64,000 nucleotides of DNA, from positions 62,001 through 126,000 of the forward strand of contig JAJIRX010000742.1 of NCBI GenBank assembly GCA_023853785.1, written 5' to 3'. A program made the translations under genes and the position numbers. This document shows positions 1-12,369 of the stretch, in pieces. The DNA comes from Psilocybe azurescens. Taxonomy: Eukaryota > Basidiomycota > Agaricomycetes > Agaricales > Agrocybaceae. How positions within the stretch are numbered: position 1 is the first letter of the stretch; each line of letters begins with the position of its first letter. The notes beneath the pieces are model-generated. The model saw nothing but the letters and a program-made list of their open reading frames with translations. It made no database searches and had not been told where the DNA came from.

Positions 1-1190
1 GCGTATGGCCAAAAAGCTGTTATTGGGATAGAGGGTTAATAAGAGGTTGTACAACGGAAAGAGAGAAATACGCTTGTCGAAATGCACATACCTTTGAACA
101 AAGAACGCGGTTAAACCCTGACGATGTAATGATGTTAGTCTGTTTGAAAATTCGAGGCTTGATGGAAAGAAAAGCTAACATTGAATATGACCTCAACCTA
201 CGGCGGTATCCAGCGTCAATAGTTAGTAAGCTATTAAACAGTTCAGAAGACGTACAAGCAGGCTCCTATTCGTGAAGATGCATGTATGAGCTTGTCTGCT
301 CCCATTTTTGCCGAGTCCAAAACCACTCACCAAACAATTTTGTCGAGCTGTTCTGGTTTACCCCAGCTTGTGATGGTGTAAGAGTATACTAAGCTCATGG
401 GAATGATGAGTGCCACGGAAAGGTGACAATAAAATATCGCCCAAAAATGCCTCACCCGTATGTACGATGAGGATTTCATGGATCGTGTCGAACATCATGA
501 CGGCTCCTACCTAAGTATGAATCGCAAATTGAGACCACTAGAACATATTTAGAGCAGGACAAAAGGGTCTCGTACGAGTAGTTTGCGCGACCATGGATCC
601 TTCTGGTGGCCAAAGTAGTACCACGCTTGGACAATGGAGACTAATATGAGATACAATCAGTAGTGTTGGACATTACCGGTGGCTGACCGACACAAACCCC
701 CGTGCAAGCTATGGAATGAATTGAATAAAATGGAAATTAAACAGAGATCATATGGACTTAACTCACAGAGAGGCAACCACCAAGCCAATAAAAGGCTGCG
801 CCCAGGCTGGAGCATCAAAAGATATAGAGCACATCAAATGAGAACATAAAAGTCTTCACGTACGTGTTGTCAAGATCGAACGGCTTGGACATCCTTTCAC
901 ACAAACGGGAAAAGAGCGAATTGGCGACACTGAGAAAAATGAAAGTCGGCGATGAGCCTTAGAAAATGTCAAGAAAGCAAGGGATAGGATCTGTGTTAAT
1001 GCGTCTTCTGGTGTCCCAGTTATATCAGAACTCGATAAAAAAGCCCAGTGAAAAAGGTTTAGAACAACACGGAACGCGATGTCGGCGCAATGAAGCAAAA
1101 ACCCGGCTCGTCTGGCGTGTTCGAAGTCCAAAATTATTGAACTTAGGCAAATCAACCTTCGAGAATTTGGAACGCTCCAAGGCGTGTACC

Positions 1191-2285
1191 GTTGGCGAGA
1201 AGGACCAGGTCTACATCAGCTTCTATCTGTCTGATTTCCGACGTGCAACTGGGGTCTTTGCCACCGCTTCATATACGGATAGTGTAATAACTTATGCTAT
1301 AAACATTAATTGTGACTTCCATGTTTCATTACTGCCATCAGTGGGTATGTTTTTGCATTTCCGTGCCTGATAATCGGACACTGGCTAATTATGCGCTCCC
1401 AGCTGAACCTTTCTAGATCACACCATAGTCCCTACATTACGGCTCTATTCTAATAACAACATGAGACGATAAGGTGGGATCATAATGTTCTGTATAATAT
1501 CCTGCCGTAGTCAAACCGTAGTGTAATATTATCAATCTTTTTCATTTACAAACATAGTCATATGAAGGACCTAGGTTCATCTTTCAAAAGGAATGTCTGG
1601 ATCGGCGATGCTACTTGTACGAACTTATAGCATGATTCATTTCATTCCTTCAAATTTCTTTCATTAGTAGACTGAAAATCTTGACTGACAATCTACTATT
1701 CTGTACAATTCGTCACAGGCCCAGTTGAACGACAGTGATCGCATACGACTGCTGCTCCTCTCCAAGTCCTTTCTTAACATGGATAGTAGTTGAGATAATA
1801 ATATCGAGAAGGCTAGCCTTTGGAATCATTAGTCTATATCACTTGCAATGCTACAGCCTACTAATGTAAGATAAAATACATTTGTCCTTTAGTTCGTACT
1901 GATTGGCGCTTTGCATAACAAATTCAGTGGAAATAAGGGCCTTTCTCCTGCAGCACTGGCTAATCTCGAAGATTCCTCGAAGATCCCTCAGGTCATTAGA
2001 CTGTTGTTCTGAAGCCCCATAAACGCTAATGATGAGCTTGAAATCAGTGCTTTCTCGGTCTTAACTATGAGTCAGTGTGTACTCGAGTACATGTGTATGG
2101 CATTGGGAGTCAATGAGCAACATGATGGTAACATGTCTGTCTGGGGCGCTTAAGAGTCAATATACTCAAATATTATGGAAATGTGACCAGAGCATAAAAT
2201 AAAATAATAAATTGGAACCACGGACCCCAGAGATATAAATACACCTCCGAGGCTTCGAAACAGACCTGGTCCGTCTCGCCAACGG
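1191..2285. repeat. Diverged dispersed repeat, copy 1
   Basis: Two blocks of this stretch (about 1191-1729 and 2098-2285) recur in the same order and orientation at about 3389-3928 and 3931-4122, at visibly less than full identity. In copy 1 the blocks are separated by about 360 bases that copy 2 lacks. I see no intact coding sequence in either copy; open frames here are short and not shared in frame between copies. It is probably an old duplication or remnant of a mobile element of unknown class. Confidence 0.7.
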
Positions 2286-3388
2286 TAGGCGTGGTCACTG
2301 GTGGTGCGTGCGTGACCTCTACATGCGCATGGTCGCCGCCACTGCCGTTGCCAGTGCGTATTGACCCTGGAGGATCCGCGAGGTAATGAACCGATATCAA
2401 AGTAAAATCGAAGTAGTTTACTTGATAGGTCGATCATGGAGTTCCCCATCAAGCTCAACTTATATATTTCCAGGGCTCTGATTCCTAGTGGTCGTTGATC
2501 TCCGTGTTCATTAACATTCACATTGATTGTCCAAGAAGATTGTTATTATCTATATCGTCTCACAGTGTTTGCCAGAGGATGAGTCTGAACGACAGAAAAA
2601 CATGAACTATTTGATGGAACCAATCGTCTTTCGTTGTCAGGTTTGGCAGACGAAAGGTTCGGGCCGTGAGGTTCAAATAGGGATCTTGCTTCTTCCCTCT
2701 TGAGCGTGGCAAAGAATGGCAATTTCCCTACGGTCGGGACAAGACAAAGCGGTCGAGAGCACTACCAAAATGGATATCATCTCTCCTATCACCATATTCC
2801 CCGTAACAGACAAGCGCTGATGATCTCTTACGTTCTTTTGAGCTGACATACGGGACCGACAACTTTGATAAAGTGGATCTTTCCATTCAACGAGCGTTTG
2901 TTATTGAGCAGTGCAAGAGCAGTGCGATGGAATATTTTTCGGTCGGGCCATGGCATTACTAGGAGTGAGTTGCGAAACTTTGAGAAAGAAAGCCTGCCTA
3001 GTTCTTGGTCTACTAATTGAATTCCGGTTAGCGTGCCTGGTAATAGCCAATGCTACACCTTACACCAAACGACAGCCGCCTGGCCGCGGATGCCCATTAT
3101 GCACGCTTGTTTGTCAGCAATTTCTAGGGTGGTCCGCCCGTCCTATAATCATTTCTTGCGTCGTGTCGATGATGATATGCATCCTCAGAGCTCAGTAGTA
3201 GGGATTTACATAAATAACCTTCTACCACAAAAAACCTAGAAGTCAAAATCTAGTATGATAGAGAGGTATTAGCCTCTTTTCTGGCGTTGATGGGAGTGCG
3301 GGCATTTCTCTATGTCAAACAAGCACTGTACTTTCTTTCACCAGGTAAATTCCATTCGAAAATTCTACTCCTGATGGATTGGATTACC

Positions 3389-4122
3389 GTTGACGAGAAG
3401 GATCAGATCTACTATCTATCTGATTTCTGATGTACAACTGGGATATTTATCACCGCTTCATATACGGACAGTGTAATAATTCATACCATGAACATTATTT
3501 AGGTGTGACTTCCATGTGTTATCACTGCCCTGAGTGAGCATGTTCTCGTATTTCCGTGGCTGATAATTGGACACCGGCCAATTATGCACTCCTAGCTAGA
3601 CCTTTCTTTGACCTTTCTAGATCACATCATGATTCACGGTCACTACATTATGACTCGATTGTACAGACAACATGAGATGATAGGTGGGATCAAAAGGTTC
3701 TGTATAATACCCTGCCGTACTAGTCAAACTGTACTGTAATATTAATAATATTTTTTTATTTACAAATGTGGTCATATCTAGGCTCGTCTTTCAAGGGGGA
3801 TGTCCAGATCGGCGACGCTATTTGTATGAACTTAAAGCGCGCTTCATTTCATTCCTTCAATTTACCTTCATTAGTAGACTGAAAAATCATGACTGGCACT
3901 CTACTGTTTTGTACAATTCAACATAGGGCCAGTTTATGTAGGGCATTGGGAGTCAATGAGGAGCGTGATGGTACCGCGTCCGTCTGGGGCGCTTAAGAGT
4001 CAATACACTCAAATATTATGGGTACGTAATCAAAGGTGCGATAAAATAAAATAATAAATTGAAACCACAAACCCCAGAGATATAAATACACCTTCGAGAC
4101 TTCGAAGTAGACCTGATCCTTC
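3389..4122. repeat. Diverged dispersed repeat, copy 2
   Basis: This is the partner of the 1191-2285 repeat. Shared landmarks include the run around 'ccgcttcatatacgga' and the run around 'ggggcgcttaagagtcaat'. The two blocks are directly joined here, so either copy 1 gained about 360 bases or this copy lost them. No gene is visible in it. Confidence 0.7.
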
Positions 4123-4948
4123 TCGCCAGCGTATTGGATGCAATGACCCCATATCTTGTATCGCTATTCAGACCGGGGGCTCATTCACCGAAGATTACCC
4201 TTACAAACCCCACGCTTAATGATGAGAAGGCCGAGAGATCGCCCCCATATGCACGATAATGACACCATGAAGATCTACTTTTCGAAAGTGACATGGACAA
4301 GATACCTCGAATGGCCGCGTTAGGTGCTGTTCATTCTTGGATCTCGCACGCAAAGCTGTATGAGTTAACTTCGGAGTATATAAACCAATCGGATCCGTTT
4401 TTCGTTCATGGTAACGATCTTACCAAAGCGTCTATAACTATGTCTGAAAGTTGTTCCGCTGAGGCTTAGAAATTCGAAGTAATACTAAGAACCGAAGGTC
4501 AAAAGCGTATTATGAAGCTCCACATTCGATAGTGAGCTTTCCTACATAATTAGAAGCTCGGATATTGTAATAATAATTGTATGTCTATCAGTCTCACCAG
4601 CAACAGTGCGAATGAGATAAAAGTTAGCTCAGACTTACCCATGCCGGTTCGCTCATTAGGGAACCATACTACTCTATCAATAACTGACCGTGGCTCTCTC
4701 TGTTGTCCGTTTACCCGTAGACCTACACAGTGTAGAGCTGTGTATTGACAACGTGCTACGAGTCGCGCGAATACCCGCGGCCACATAAAGGACTGTGTGA
4801 TGTATAATACTTGAGCCTGAGTCACTTTCGACTACTGGTTAGCCCTATATGTATCTCACCCGGCGTTCAGACCCTTGCATTTCACATATAAGTCGGACCC
4901 CATGCATGATTATAGTACTCCAGAATTCCCTTTTATCTTCCCGCTACG
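4123..4948. other. No gene seen
   Basis: I find no supported gene between the repeat copy and the class V pseudogene. The open frames are short and show no recognisable motif. Confidence 0.4.
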
Positions 4949-6560
4949 ATGACTCGGATTGACCCAAAGTCGTACAAGCAAGATGTGCCTGAGTTCGGAC
5001 ATAAAATGCTCAAATACTATGCATTGGATCCAGAGTACATAAATCCGAACAACGGTATGTTGCTTGATAGGGGATGTAGCCCGGTACTGCACTCGTTCTC
5101 AAATTTGCACTCTTGTGAGGTTCATATGGGAGGACACCTAAGCCCATCCAGCTCGCTATCGACGAGATCACAGCAAAAAGCAGGTCATGTCCAGATTTGT
5201 TCCACAAGATCTCGTACCTGCCAATGCTCATTGATACACGGGAGAAACTTGCATTTCTCGTTGGCGCAAAAAAAGACGAAGTCGTTCTTGTCGAGAACGC
5301 ATCGGTGGCTCTTAACTTCGTCCTGCAAAATTTCGAGTGGGAAGAAGTGGACATCGTTATTTCGTGTAAGTCCTCCGGGCCATAGCATATGCCTTCTATC
5401 GCCATAGAAAATTTATTAGCTATTCACTCCATTGGTCTATAAATAGTCTCCTCGACATACAATGCCATTTCGCGGACTGTCGAGCACATCAGCGATCCAT
5501 CCGACATCATGCATCATGAATTTCGCGTTCCCAATGATCCACAAGGATACCATCTATCGGTTCAAAGCACACTTGCGAAAGAACCCTGCAAGACCCAATA
5601 AAAGACACGTAGTAGTCATTGACAGTATCGTAGCGAACCCTAGCGTCCTGCTCCCGTGGCAAGAAATGGCTAAAATATGCAAATAAGAAGGCGCCTAGAG
5701 CGTCGTCGATGTATAGGATAAGAAGTTAGGCTGAATCTCACACGGTCTGCGCCTGATTTGTGGGTTTCGGTTTGTCCCATCCATCGAAACTCTTTGCTTT
5801 TTATTGAGATCAACTCCTTGCCAAAATCTTCGGTACAAGTGTGATCGATCCCGATGGGGAGCTCACATCAAACATGGTGAGCTTGCAATGTCATTGCCTT
5901 GTAGTGAAGGGCATCAGCAAATCTGAAAATTTCTGATTTAGCATTATTGTTTGGACCTAGCAAGAAATAGCAATATATCGCAATACAAGATCATTGTAAT
6001 ATTATAAACCTCAGAGATTAAAATTGTTAAGCTATTATAAGACAATACAAGCAAATATATTATGAGGTCATAATATTGTAACAATCTCATAAACATTTGA
6101 ATTGCTATATATTGCTATTTGTTGCTAGGTCCAAACAATAATGCTAAATCGGAATTTCCCAGATTTGCTGATGGGACAGTTGCTGATTCGAATCATTTTG
6201 GTGCGCCTTTGAATAGACGGTAGGTGAACGTAGCACTGCCTCTTTCAGGGGATATCACCGCCGAACTCAGGGTGAAGATGCACGCGAGTCTCCTGCATAA
6301 AATGTAGGCAGACAAGAAAGCGTTCGCCGCCCTCTTCTACCACAATGGAAAATGGTGGATTATGCAGTGCACAAGTCTGGAATGCGGTTGGTGAAATGGC
6401 CTAGATTTGGTTGTGTGGTTTAACATCTGACTGACGTCTCTCACCATCTCCAGCTCGAGGACTTTGAGAAAATCGGGAATTGTGGCAGGAGGCTTGCGAA
6501 GAGGTCAAAGAAGAATTCGAACTGACCAGTGGCGCCGCTGAGGCCCGTCAACCTTCAATA
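4949..6560 (+). pseudogene. Dead copy of class V PLP enzyme (CefD/EGT2-like)
   Basis: This copy matches the intact minus-strand gene at 9893-11648 exon by exon. The N-terminal stretch with DVPEFGHKMLKYYALDPEYI is preserved, as are the segment ending in EEVDIVIS and a third exon with FPMIHKDTIYRFKAHL. Translation then meets in-frame stops (around 5683-5716, just where the intact gene encodes the PLP-aspartate motif VDAAHSIG). The exons encoding the PLP-lysine motif NCHKW are missing between about 5770 and 5815. The C-terminal exon is recognisable at about 6255-6400 and also contains a stop. A 262-bp foldback element sits in what was an intron. The copy is in inverted orientation to the intact gene, with PMI and the F-box gene between them. 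Confidence 0.9.
5912..6173. mobile_element. Foldback MITE, about 262 bp
   Basis: The first and last about 73 bases are inverted repeats of each other, differing at only a handful of positions; both ends start CATCAGCAAATCTG when read inward. The short centre is A/T-rich and has no coding potential, typical of a non-autonomous DNA transposon (MITE). It lies where the intact paralogue (9893-11648) has a short intron, so it inserted in an intron of the class V pseudogene. I cannot identify a convincing target-site duplication, so the superfamily is open. Confidence 0.85.
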
Positions 6561-6743
6561 ACGACCGCTGAAGGATTGATTCAACAACTTCTTCAATGTG
6601 TCCATCAATCACCCCGTTGGGCAACATTTCCTGATATCCACGACCTAGAGTGATCCTCTTTTACAAGCTCTTACAAATTTATTACACTTCTTTTTGTCTA
6701 TCCATTTTCCACATGAACGTCGAAATTCGAACGATTCGAACGT

Positions 6744-8197
6744 TTATACTGCCTCCACAAACGCACGGTACAAGACGAAGTCGCTGCCACCCTCAGAGAT
6801 GAATTCGACCTGCGTAGCCGCACCAACGAAGAAGACGTCCCCAAGCCCGATGTCCAAAGTATCCGCATCGCCGTTCCATCTCACCTTGCCCTGTCCCTCT
6901 GTAACGATCACGATACTGGGGCCTCCAAGAGGTGGGTGAATCTCCGAGTCTTTTTCTTGTCACCTTCTGAGGATAACCTGACCCTGACGACTGAGAATTC
7001 AGGTATGGGAGGGTCGTAGAGAGTCGAAGCCGATGACGTATTTCGGAATCGCTCGGTGTTAACGACGTGTTTAGATGGAGGGGTGGCGTTGTATGTAAGT
7101 CCAGAAACGAGATTGGGTATATCGCGCAGCTTAGGGGTGAAACCAGCGCGGATGACATTATCAGAATTGGCCATGCATTCGATGCATTCTGTCAAGGAAA
7201 TTTAGAGGAGCCATGATCGGAAGGGTAACAGGACGAACCTCCGGATACATATGCATGGGGTTCTCCTGCACTGAGGAAGATGGCCTCGCCAGGTCTAAGA
7301 TGAACGTAATTGAGAACATAAGCACAGAAGATACCAATATCCCCAGGGAACTGTTTGTCCAGTGTTAGAACGAGCTTAACCACATCCGGATCCTCTCCGT
7401 GGTAAGCTTCTCCAGATTTGTACCGTGCAACCAGTGCGCCTGATTTGGTCTTGATTGCGGTTTCGTCAGCCATCATCAGCGAGGCGAAGAGGTTCTTTAG
7501 CGCTGCTTTCTCTTCAGGACCTGCAGGCGTTGTAGAGTTGGATATCTTCAAGAATTCGTCGACAATAGGAGGTGGAAGCAGTGATTTTAGCTCCGGCGTG
7601 CTGTTGAGGTACGCAGCAATTTCCGGCAAGGGGCGGAAGCCGCATAATGCTTGGAAAGGGGTTATCGCGAGTGCCATTTCGGGTTTATGGTTGGGGTCTA
7701 AGCAGGATTAAATCTTTCAAGCCAAAAGAATATGACACTGCTCACCTTTATAGATGTCCGGGAATTGAGCGTGTAAAGCCTCTGCTGTCTTCTTGTCCGG
7801 GTGCGTTTGGATGCTCAGGACTTTCTCGATAGACAAGACCTTAAAAAGGAAGGGAAGGTTTCCATTCGCAGCGTCGAATTTTTCGATTATGGGCGTGCCG
7901 ATGAGTTCCGAATGCTGCGCCAAATGCTCAGATAGAACTTGGTTCGAGGATCGTACGTGCGATGGCGATTTGGGATGAGTGCCCATCCAGAGCTATGAAA
8001 TCATAAGCATCAGTCTTTATGAATCATAACTTGATAGACCGCCCAACCTCTGCATAGGGCGATCCCTCATCGATCTTGAAGCCTGGAATCTGAGAGGCTG
8101 ATGCGAACTGGGCTACTTTGGAGTTCTTCCCCGTCTTTCCCCAGTCATACTGCTGAGTGGTGGGCAGAATCTTGAATACAGCTTGGCTCGAAGACAT
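6744..8197 (-). CDS. Mannose-6-phosphate isomerase (type I PMI)
   Basis: Interconverts fructose-6-phosphate and mannose-6-phosphate, supplying mannose for GDP-mannose, protein glycosylation and the cell wall; a cytosolic Zn enzyme. The ATG at 8197 opens MSSSQAVFKILPTTQQYDWG, the usual PMI start. The metal and active-site motifs are present in order: QTHPDKKTAEALH, NHKPEMALA, GEPHAYVSGECIECMANSDN and RAGFTPK. The C-terminus ends RAFVEAV at 6744. Five exons with four short introns splice in frame; the coding total is about 425 aa, normal for fungal PMI. No frame break or missing residue was found. It lies between the two class V copies with no functional link visible. It is presumably a housekeeping gene. 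Confidence 0.95.
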
Positions 8198-9128
8198 ATT
8201 GGTATATAAGATGGTGTATAAGTCTAGGAATGATTATGTGGAGACTTCTTCCATGAATGGGAGCTTAATGACAACCGCGACACACCAGAAATGGAGATCT
8301 AATCGGATCGGCAAGCGCTTAATATATAACTCCGATTATTAGATTGAATGTCCGATTTTAGCACCGACTCGGGAAGAGCCGATTGTCCCTGTCACCTCAA
8401 CGCACTATAGTATAATAGTAATACGCAAAAATTGAACGCGGACTCTTGTTTACCGAGCGATCATGTGGCATATTCTGCAAGGTTAAATTTTTCGACAGTG
8501 CGAGTATTTAGATAAATCTTGAGGCTTCCATAAAGTGAGGTGAGACATCCGAATCGAGTACCAGTGTAACGTAGTACTTAATTATATTAACCTTGTAATA
8601 TCTTACAGTTTCAGACTTAAAGACTGGACTCATTGCTGTGCACCGCACTGGAAATAGGGCAGGTCATGTTCCAGGATTTCTGAAAGGTTTAGGACTGATA
8701 ATCGTGATTGAACTATCCGGCGCTCAGTAGCTCATCCGCCCAATGCCGACAACCGGCGAGTTCTTGCCAGGGCCCTTCAGGCCCTGTAGTGGCTTAAAAC
8801 AGCATTGGTGCTGATGGCGAATGCTGTGAAAAAGGGCAGTCTTGTCCTTTACTCGCCTCCTTCTGCATTCTTATACTGCTACAAGTACGCCATCACTGCA
8901 CACCGATATTAATTGATGTCTGTCCTAGCCCCTGATAGCATGGTTAGGCCTATACCGAGCATTTGTGACGTTGGATCCTTCGCCTATGATGTAAGTGGTC
9001 ATGCCTCTAAAGACGTTACATGATCCAAATCTCTCCTTATTTCCCAGTACTCAGAGTACTGCGGATTATTTGGGAGGAGAATACTGCATAGAGATATCCA
9101 TCCAGACGTTGAAGCCCGGCCATCCTAC
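8198..9128. other. Intergenic, no gene seen
   Basis: About 930 bases lie between the divergent PMI and F-box genes. I see only short open frames without motifs. It presumably carries both promoters, but no clear TATA box or repeat stands out. Confidence 0.4.
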
Positions 9129-9741
9129 ATGGATGATCTACCGGCGGAGGTTCTCATAGTTATCTTTGATTTCCTATCCGATCTTTATTACCCTCGATTC
9201 CCACTACCCATACAGCATTACACTAAAAGGCACCACGAAAGGGACATCCATGCGTGTGATTGCGTGCGGAATTGGTCCCCAGATGCACCCACCCTTGCCA
9301 ATAACCTTTTCCCATACGCCCAGTCCAAGGTGTCGCGAAGATGGATGGCGATCTTGGGCTCCCAACGACGCTGGTGGCGAAAGCTATACGTGTCCAGACT
9401 GAAGGGCATCTATACACCTCCGGAGACGTTCCAAAAATATCTCGAATTCAGCAAGAACGAAACGCTCGAGATACATATAGGTGGCAACAACGGAGACATA
9501 AAAAGTACAAACATGAAGCCGACCTGATCCTCGCGTACATCAATATTCTTACTCCACATCTGCATCGATGCCGCAAGATCGAGCTATATCTTCAGAAGGA
9601 CACTCCAACGGAGGCCTTTGAACATGTACTTGTTCGAACGACGTCGGTTTCCGTAACGAGATGGGACAGAGAGCCTGACTCGCCGTCAGAGATAATAACG
9701 TTCAACTTGAACGATGTATTGGCAGAGCTAGGCTTATTCTA
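9129..9741 (+). CDS. Truncated F-box protein, one frameshift
   Basis: The start MDDLPAEVLIVIFDFLSDL is a typical F-box beginning, the domain that binds Skp1 in SCF ubiquitin ligases. It is followed by the VSRRWMAI block seen in agaricomycete F-box families. After GGNNGDIK the frame is lost and resumes one frame over with HEADLILAYINILTPHLHRC, a block normally continuous in this family. The break lies at the A5 run 9500-9504; one more A would restore continuity. The protein then stops after about 205 aa, whereas relatives are usually several hundred aa with long C-terminal leucine-rich regions. It is either a decaying gene or a short paralogue with a sequencing error. The substrate cannot be guessed. 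Confidence 0.6.
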
Positions 9742-9892
9742 ACTTGCCACTTTCCCCCCATGATTATAGTTATTCTAGCGTATCAAAGCGTACAGTAGAT
9801 GTGCATTTCAAAAACACGATGGGGATCGACAGATTCGAATTCGGAATTCGGAATTGTATTGTAAAATAGTGATATACATAGCCGATTTAAAA

Positions 9893-11648
9893 TTAATCGA
9901 TTTCACGACCATCTGTTAAACCAAGTTCCTCTTTCACCTCCTTGCACGCTTGTAACCACTTCCTCGCAATTCTTTCAAAGTCCTCCAGCTAAAATAAATA
10001 AGACCAGGGCTATGAGCAATTTCGAACAAAGATCAACACATGAACTACAACGAACCTCGTTCCATACTTGTGCACTGGACCGGGTCCACCACCCTCCGTT
10101 GTGATAGAAATGTGCAGAGTACGCTTTCTGTTCCACCAACATTTTATGTTGTAAGCTGGCATGCATTTTCTCACCTACTGGCAGGGTAACGTCTCCGGGG
10201 AGAGGAAGCTCCACATTGACCTATGAATGGTAAATCAACTGGAAGTAATCTATGCACTCGTCACGCTCACCATATTCAATGTGAGCTCGCCTGCGGGATC
10301 CATCACCCTTGTACCGAGTATTTTGGCCATGAGCTGGCCGCCTTTCAAGGCGAGATCGTGACAGTAGGCATTTATCTTCTCTTCACCGCCCATCCAATGT
10401 CGAAATTCAAGTGCTGCAGTATGCGATGAGCCATTAATCGTTGAATTCAAGGTGCATGTTAAAATGGGAATATACAGCACCTTCTTTTACTGTAAGGTAC
10501 GCTGCATAGTCGATGGTACCATTCCCTAAACATCAAACATGAAGCTCTGGATATTTATCAAACTATTCTCTAACAAAACGCACATTCGTACTGTTCGACA
10601 AAGTTAGGTTGTCCCTTCCGGTCTTGAGGAGAGATGTAAAACGCGGAAGTGGGTATCGAAGACTTCACGATGTGTTGATTTCTATAACAATTGTAATCAA
10701 ATACACTGCAAGCTCTCGATTTCTTGATTCACTCACCGTTCTGGGACGTAGAGCACTGCGCAAGATCGCTTAGACGATAGCCATTTGTGACAATTCTACA
10801 TTGAAACTTTAAGATAGGGAGGTTCCGAAACATGAAGAGAACATACTGATATCCAAAAATCAGGGGTAGTTTCTGTCAAATTCAATCCAACTTCTTGTCC
10901 TATTGAGTGTGCAGCGTCAACCACGCTCCAAACCCCTTCTTCTTTGCATATTTGAACCATATCTTGCCACGGGAGCAAAACCCCAGGGTTGGATATGATA
11001 CTGTCAATAATAGCGACGCGTTTCTTGTTTGGCTTCGCAGGGTTGTCTTTCAAGTGGGCCTTGAATTGCTTGATGATTTGGTCGTGGGTCATCGGAAACG
11101 CCAGGTTGAGGACTGTAGAGGTCGGGTGCGGCGGCACATCGCTCAAATATTTTGCAGTCCGTGATATAGAATTGTACGTCGTGGTAACTACACGACAGAC
11201 ATCTGAATCGCGTCAACCACCCGTCTAGAATCTTGCACTCACACGAAATGATGATGTCACCTTCTTCCCAGTCAAAGTTTCGCAGCACAACGTTGATTCC
11301 CAACGATGCATTGACAACAAGGACAACCTCGTCTGTTTTCGCTCCGATTAAAGCTGCGAGCTTCTCTCGAACCTCAACGAGCATGGGCTGAAACAGAACT
11401 CGGTGAAACAAATCTGGGTTGGACTCGATCTTCGCCTCTAGCTCATATGCGGCGAGTTGAACGGGTCGTGGGGTTGTCCCGTACGATCCTAATGAATGTG
11501 TAAGAGGCTTACAGAGTTCCTGAATAACATGATGTAACATACCACTGTTGAGATTGATATACTCTGGATCTAGAGTAAAGTACTTGAGCATCTTATGACC
11601 AAATTCGGGCACATCTTGTGTGTATGAGTATGGATCCAACTGAGTCAT
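9893..11648 (-). CDS. Class V PLP-dependent enzyme (CefD/EGT2-like)
   Basis: Fold-type I PLP enzyme of the aminotransferase class V group, often labelled isopenicillin N epimerase-like; fungal members include the EGT2 C-S lyase of ergothioneine synthesis. The spliced frame runs from MTQLDPYSYTQDVPEFGHKM to ELGLTDGREID. It contains VDAAHSIGQ, whose Asp should pair with the PLP ring nitrogen, and NCHKWLSSKR, whose Lys should form the Schiff base. Eight exons are predicted (11648-11543, 11488-11243, 11187-10847, 10795-10737, 10681-10584, 10525-about 10487, then two more), all joining in frame; the total is about 430 aa. I found no stop or frame break. Whether it acts as a desulfurase, epimerase or C-S lyase cannot be decided here. 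A dead inverted copy lies at 4949-6560. Confidence 0.85.
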
Positions 11649-12369
11649 CGTCGTAGGGGGAGGAAGAGAAACCTTGGGTATCTTGTAAGCATGGTGCTGG
11701 TTTTATCCAAGGTACGAGGACCGGATGCCGAAGCGATATAGGGGCAGATCAGACTAAATTAGGTGAACGCGTGATCCATCTGGTCAGCATGCGACACATG
11801 GAACGTTCACTAGGTCTGGCCAAAAATCACAGTTTTTCGCATGAGATTGTGTAGAAAATAATTTTAAGCGGCTTCCCATGAAATTGACGGACGCCATTAG
11901 AATGCCACTAGTAATAGATAAATGACAGGCGAACCATATGATCTCAGAATGTACAGAATAATAATCCGCGTTGAGGACATTTGAAAGACGAACAAACCCG
12001 ATCCGAAGTGTCCCATGACCTCATAGCCTATATATGTGAAGTCGTTTGGCGTTATGTGAGCTGTACGACATGAACAGGCGCTTATTCAAAGATTAAATTA
12101 AAAGTGCCTTGAAAGCGCCCATAACAGGACGGGCAGGTACAAGCTTCCGAGCAAAGCAGCGATGCTCGTGAAGGTGGCGCTTACTTGCAAAGACATCGTA
12201 TATGTTGGCTTAAATAGAAAATGGTCCATGTTCGAAAGTATTCTCTGATATATGTTTTTCTATACAGTTACAAATTTAAGTCCTAATCCCCAGATACAGA
12301 AGACGGAATAAGCGCCGTTCTTGATAATCTAGTGCATGTAATACTTCATCCAGATCCCACATAAATGGC
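11649..12369. other. Intergenic, no gene seen
   Basis: This holds the upstream region of the class V gene and the downstream region of the laccase. Only short frames are open, and nothing further is recognised. Confidence 0.4.

Noticed and set aside
966..1370. 134-codon plus-strand frame
   Set aside because: It overlaps the diverged repeat, is not kept in the second copy and has no motif.
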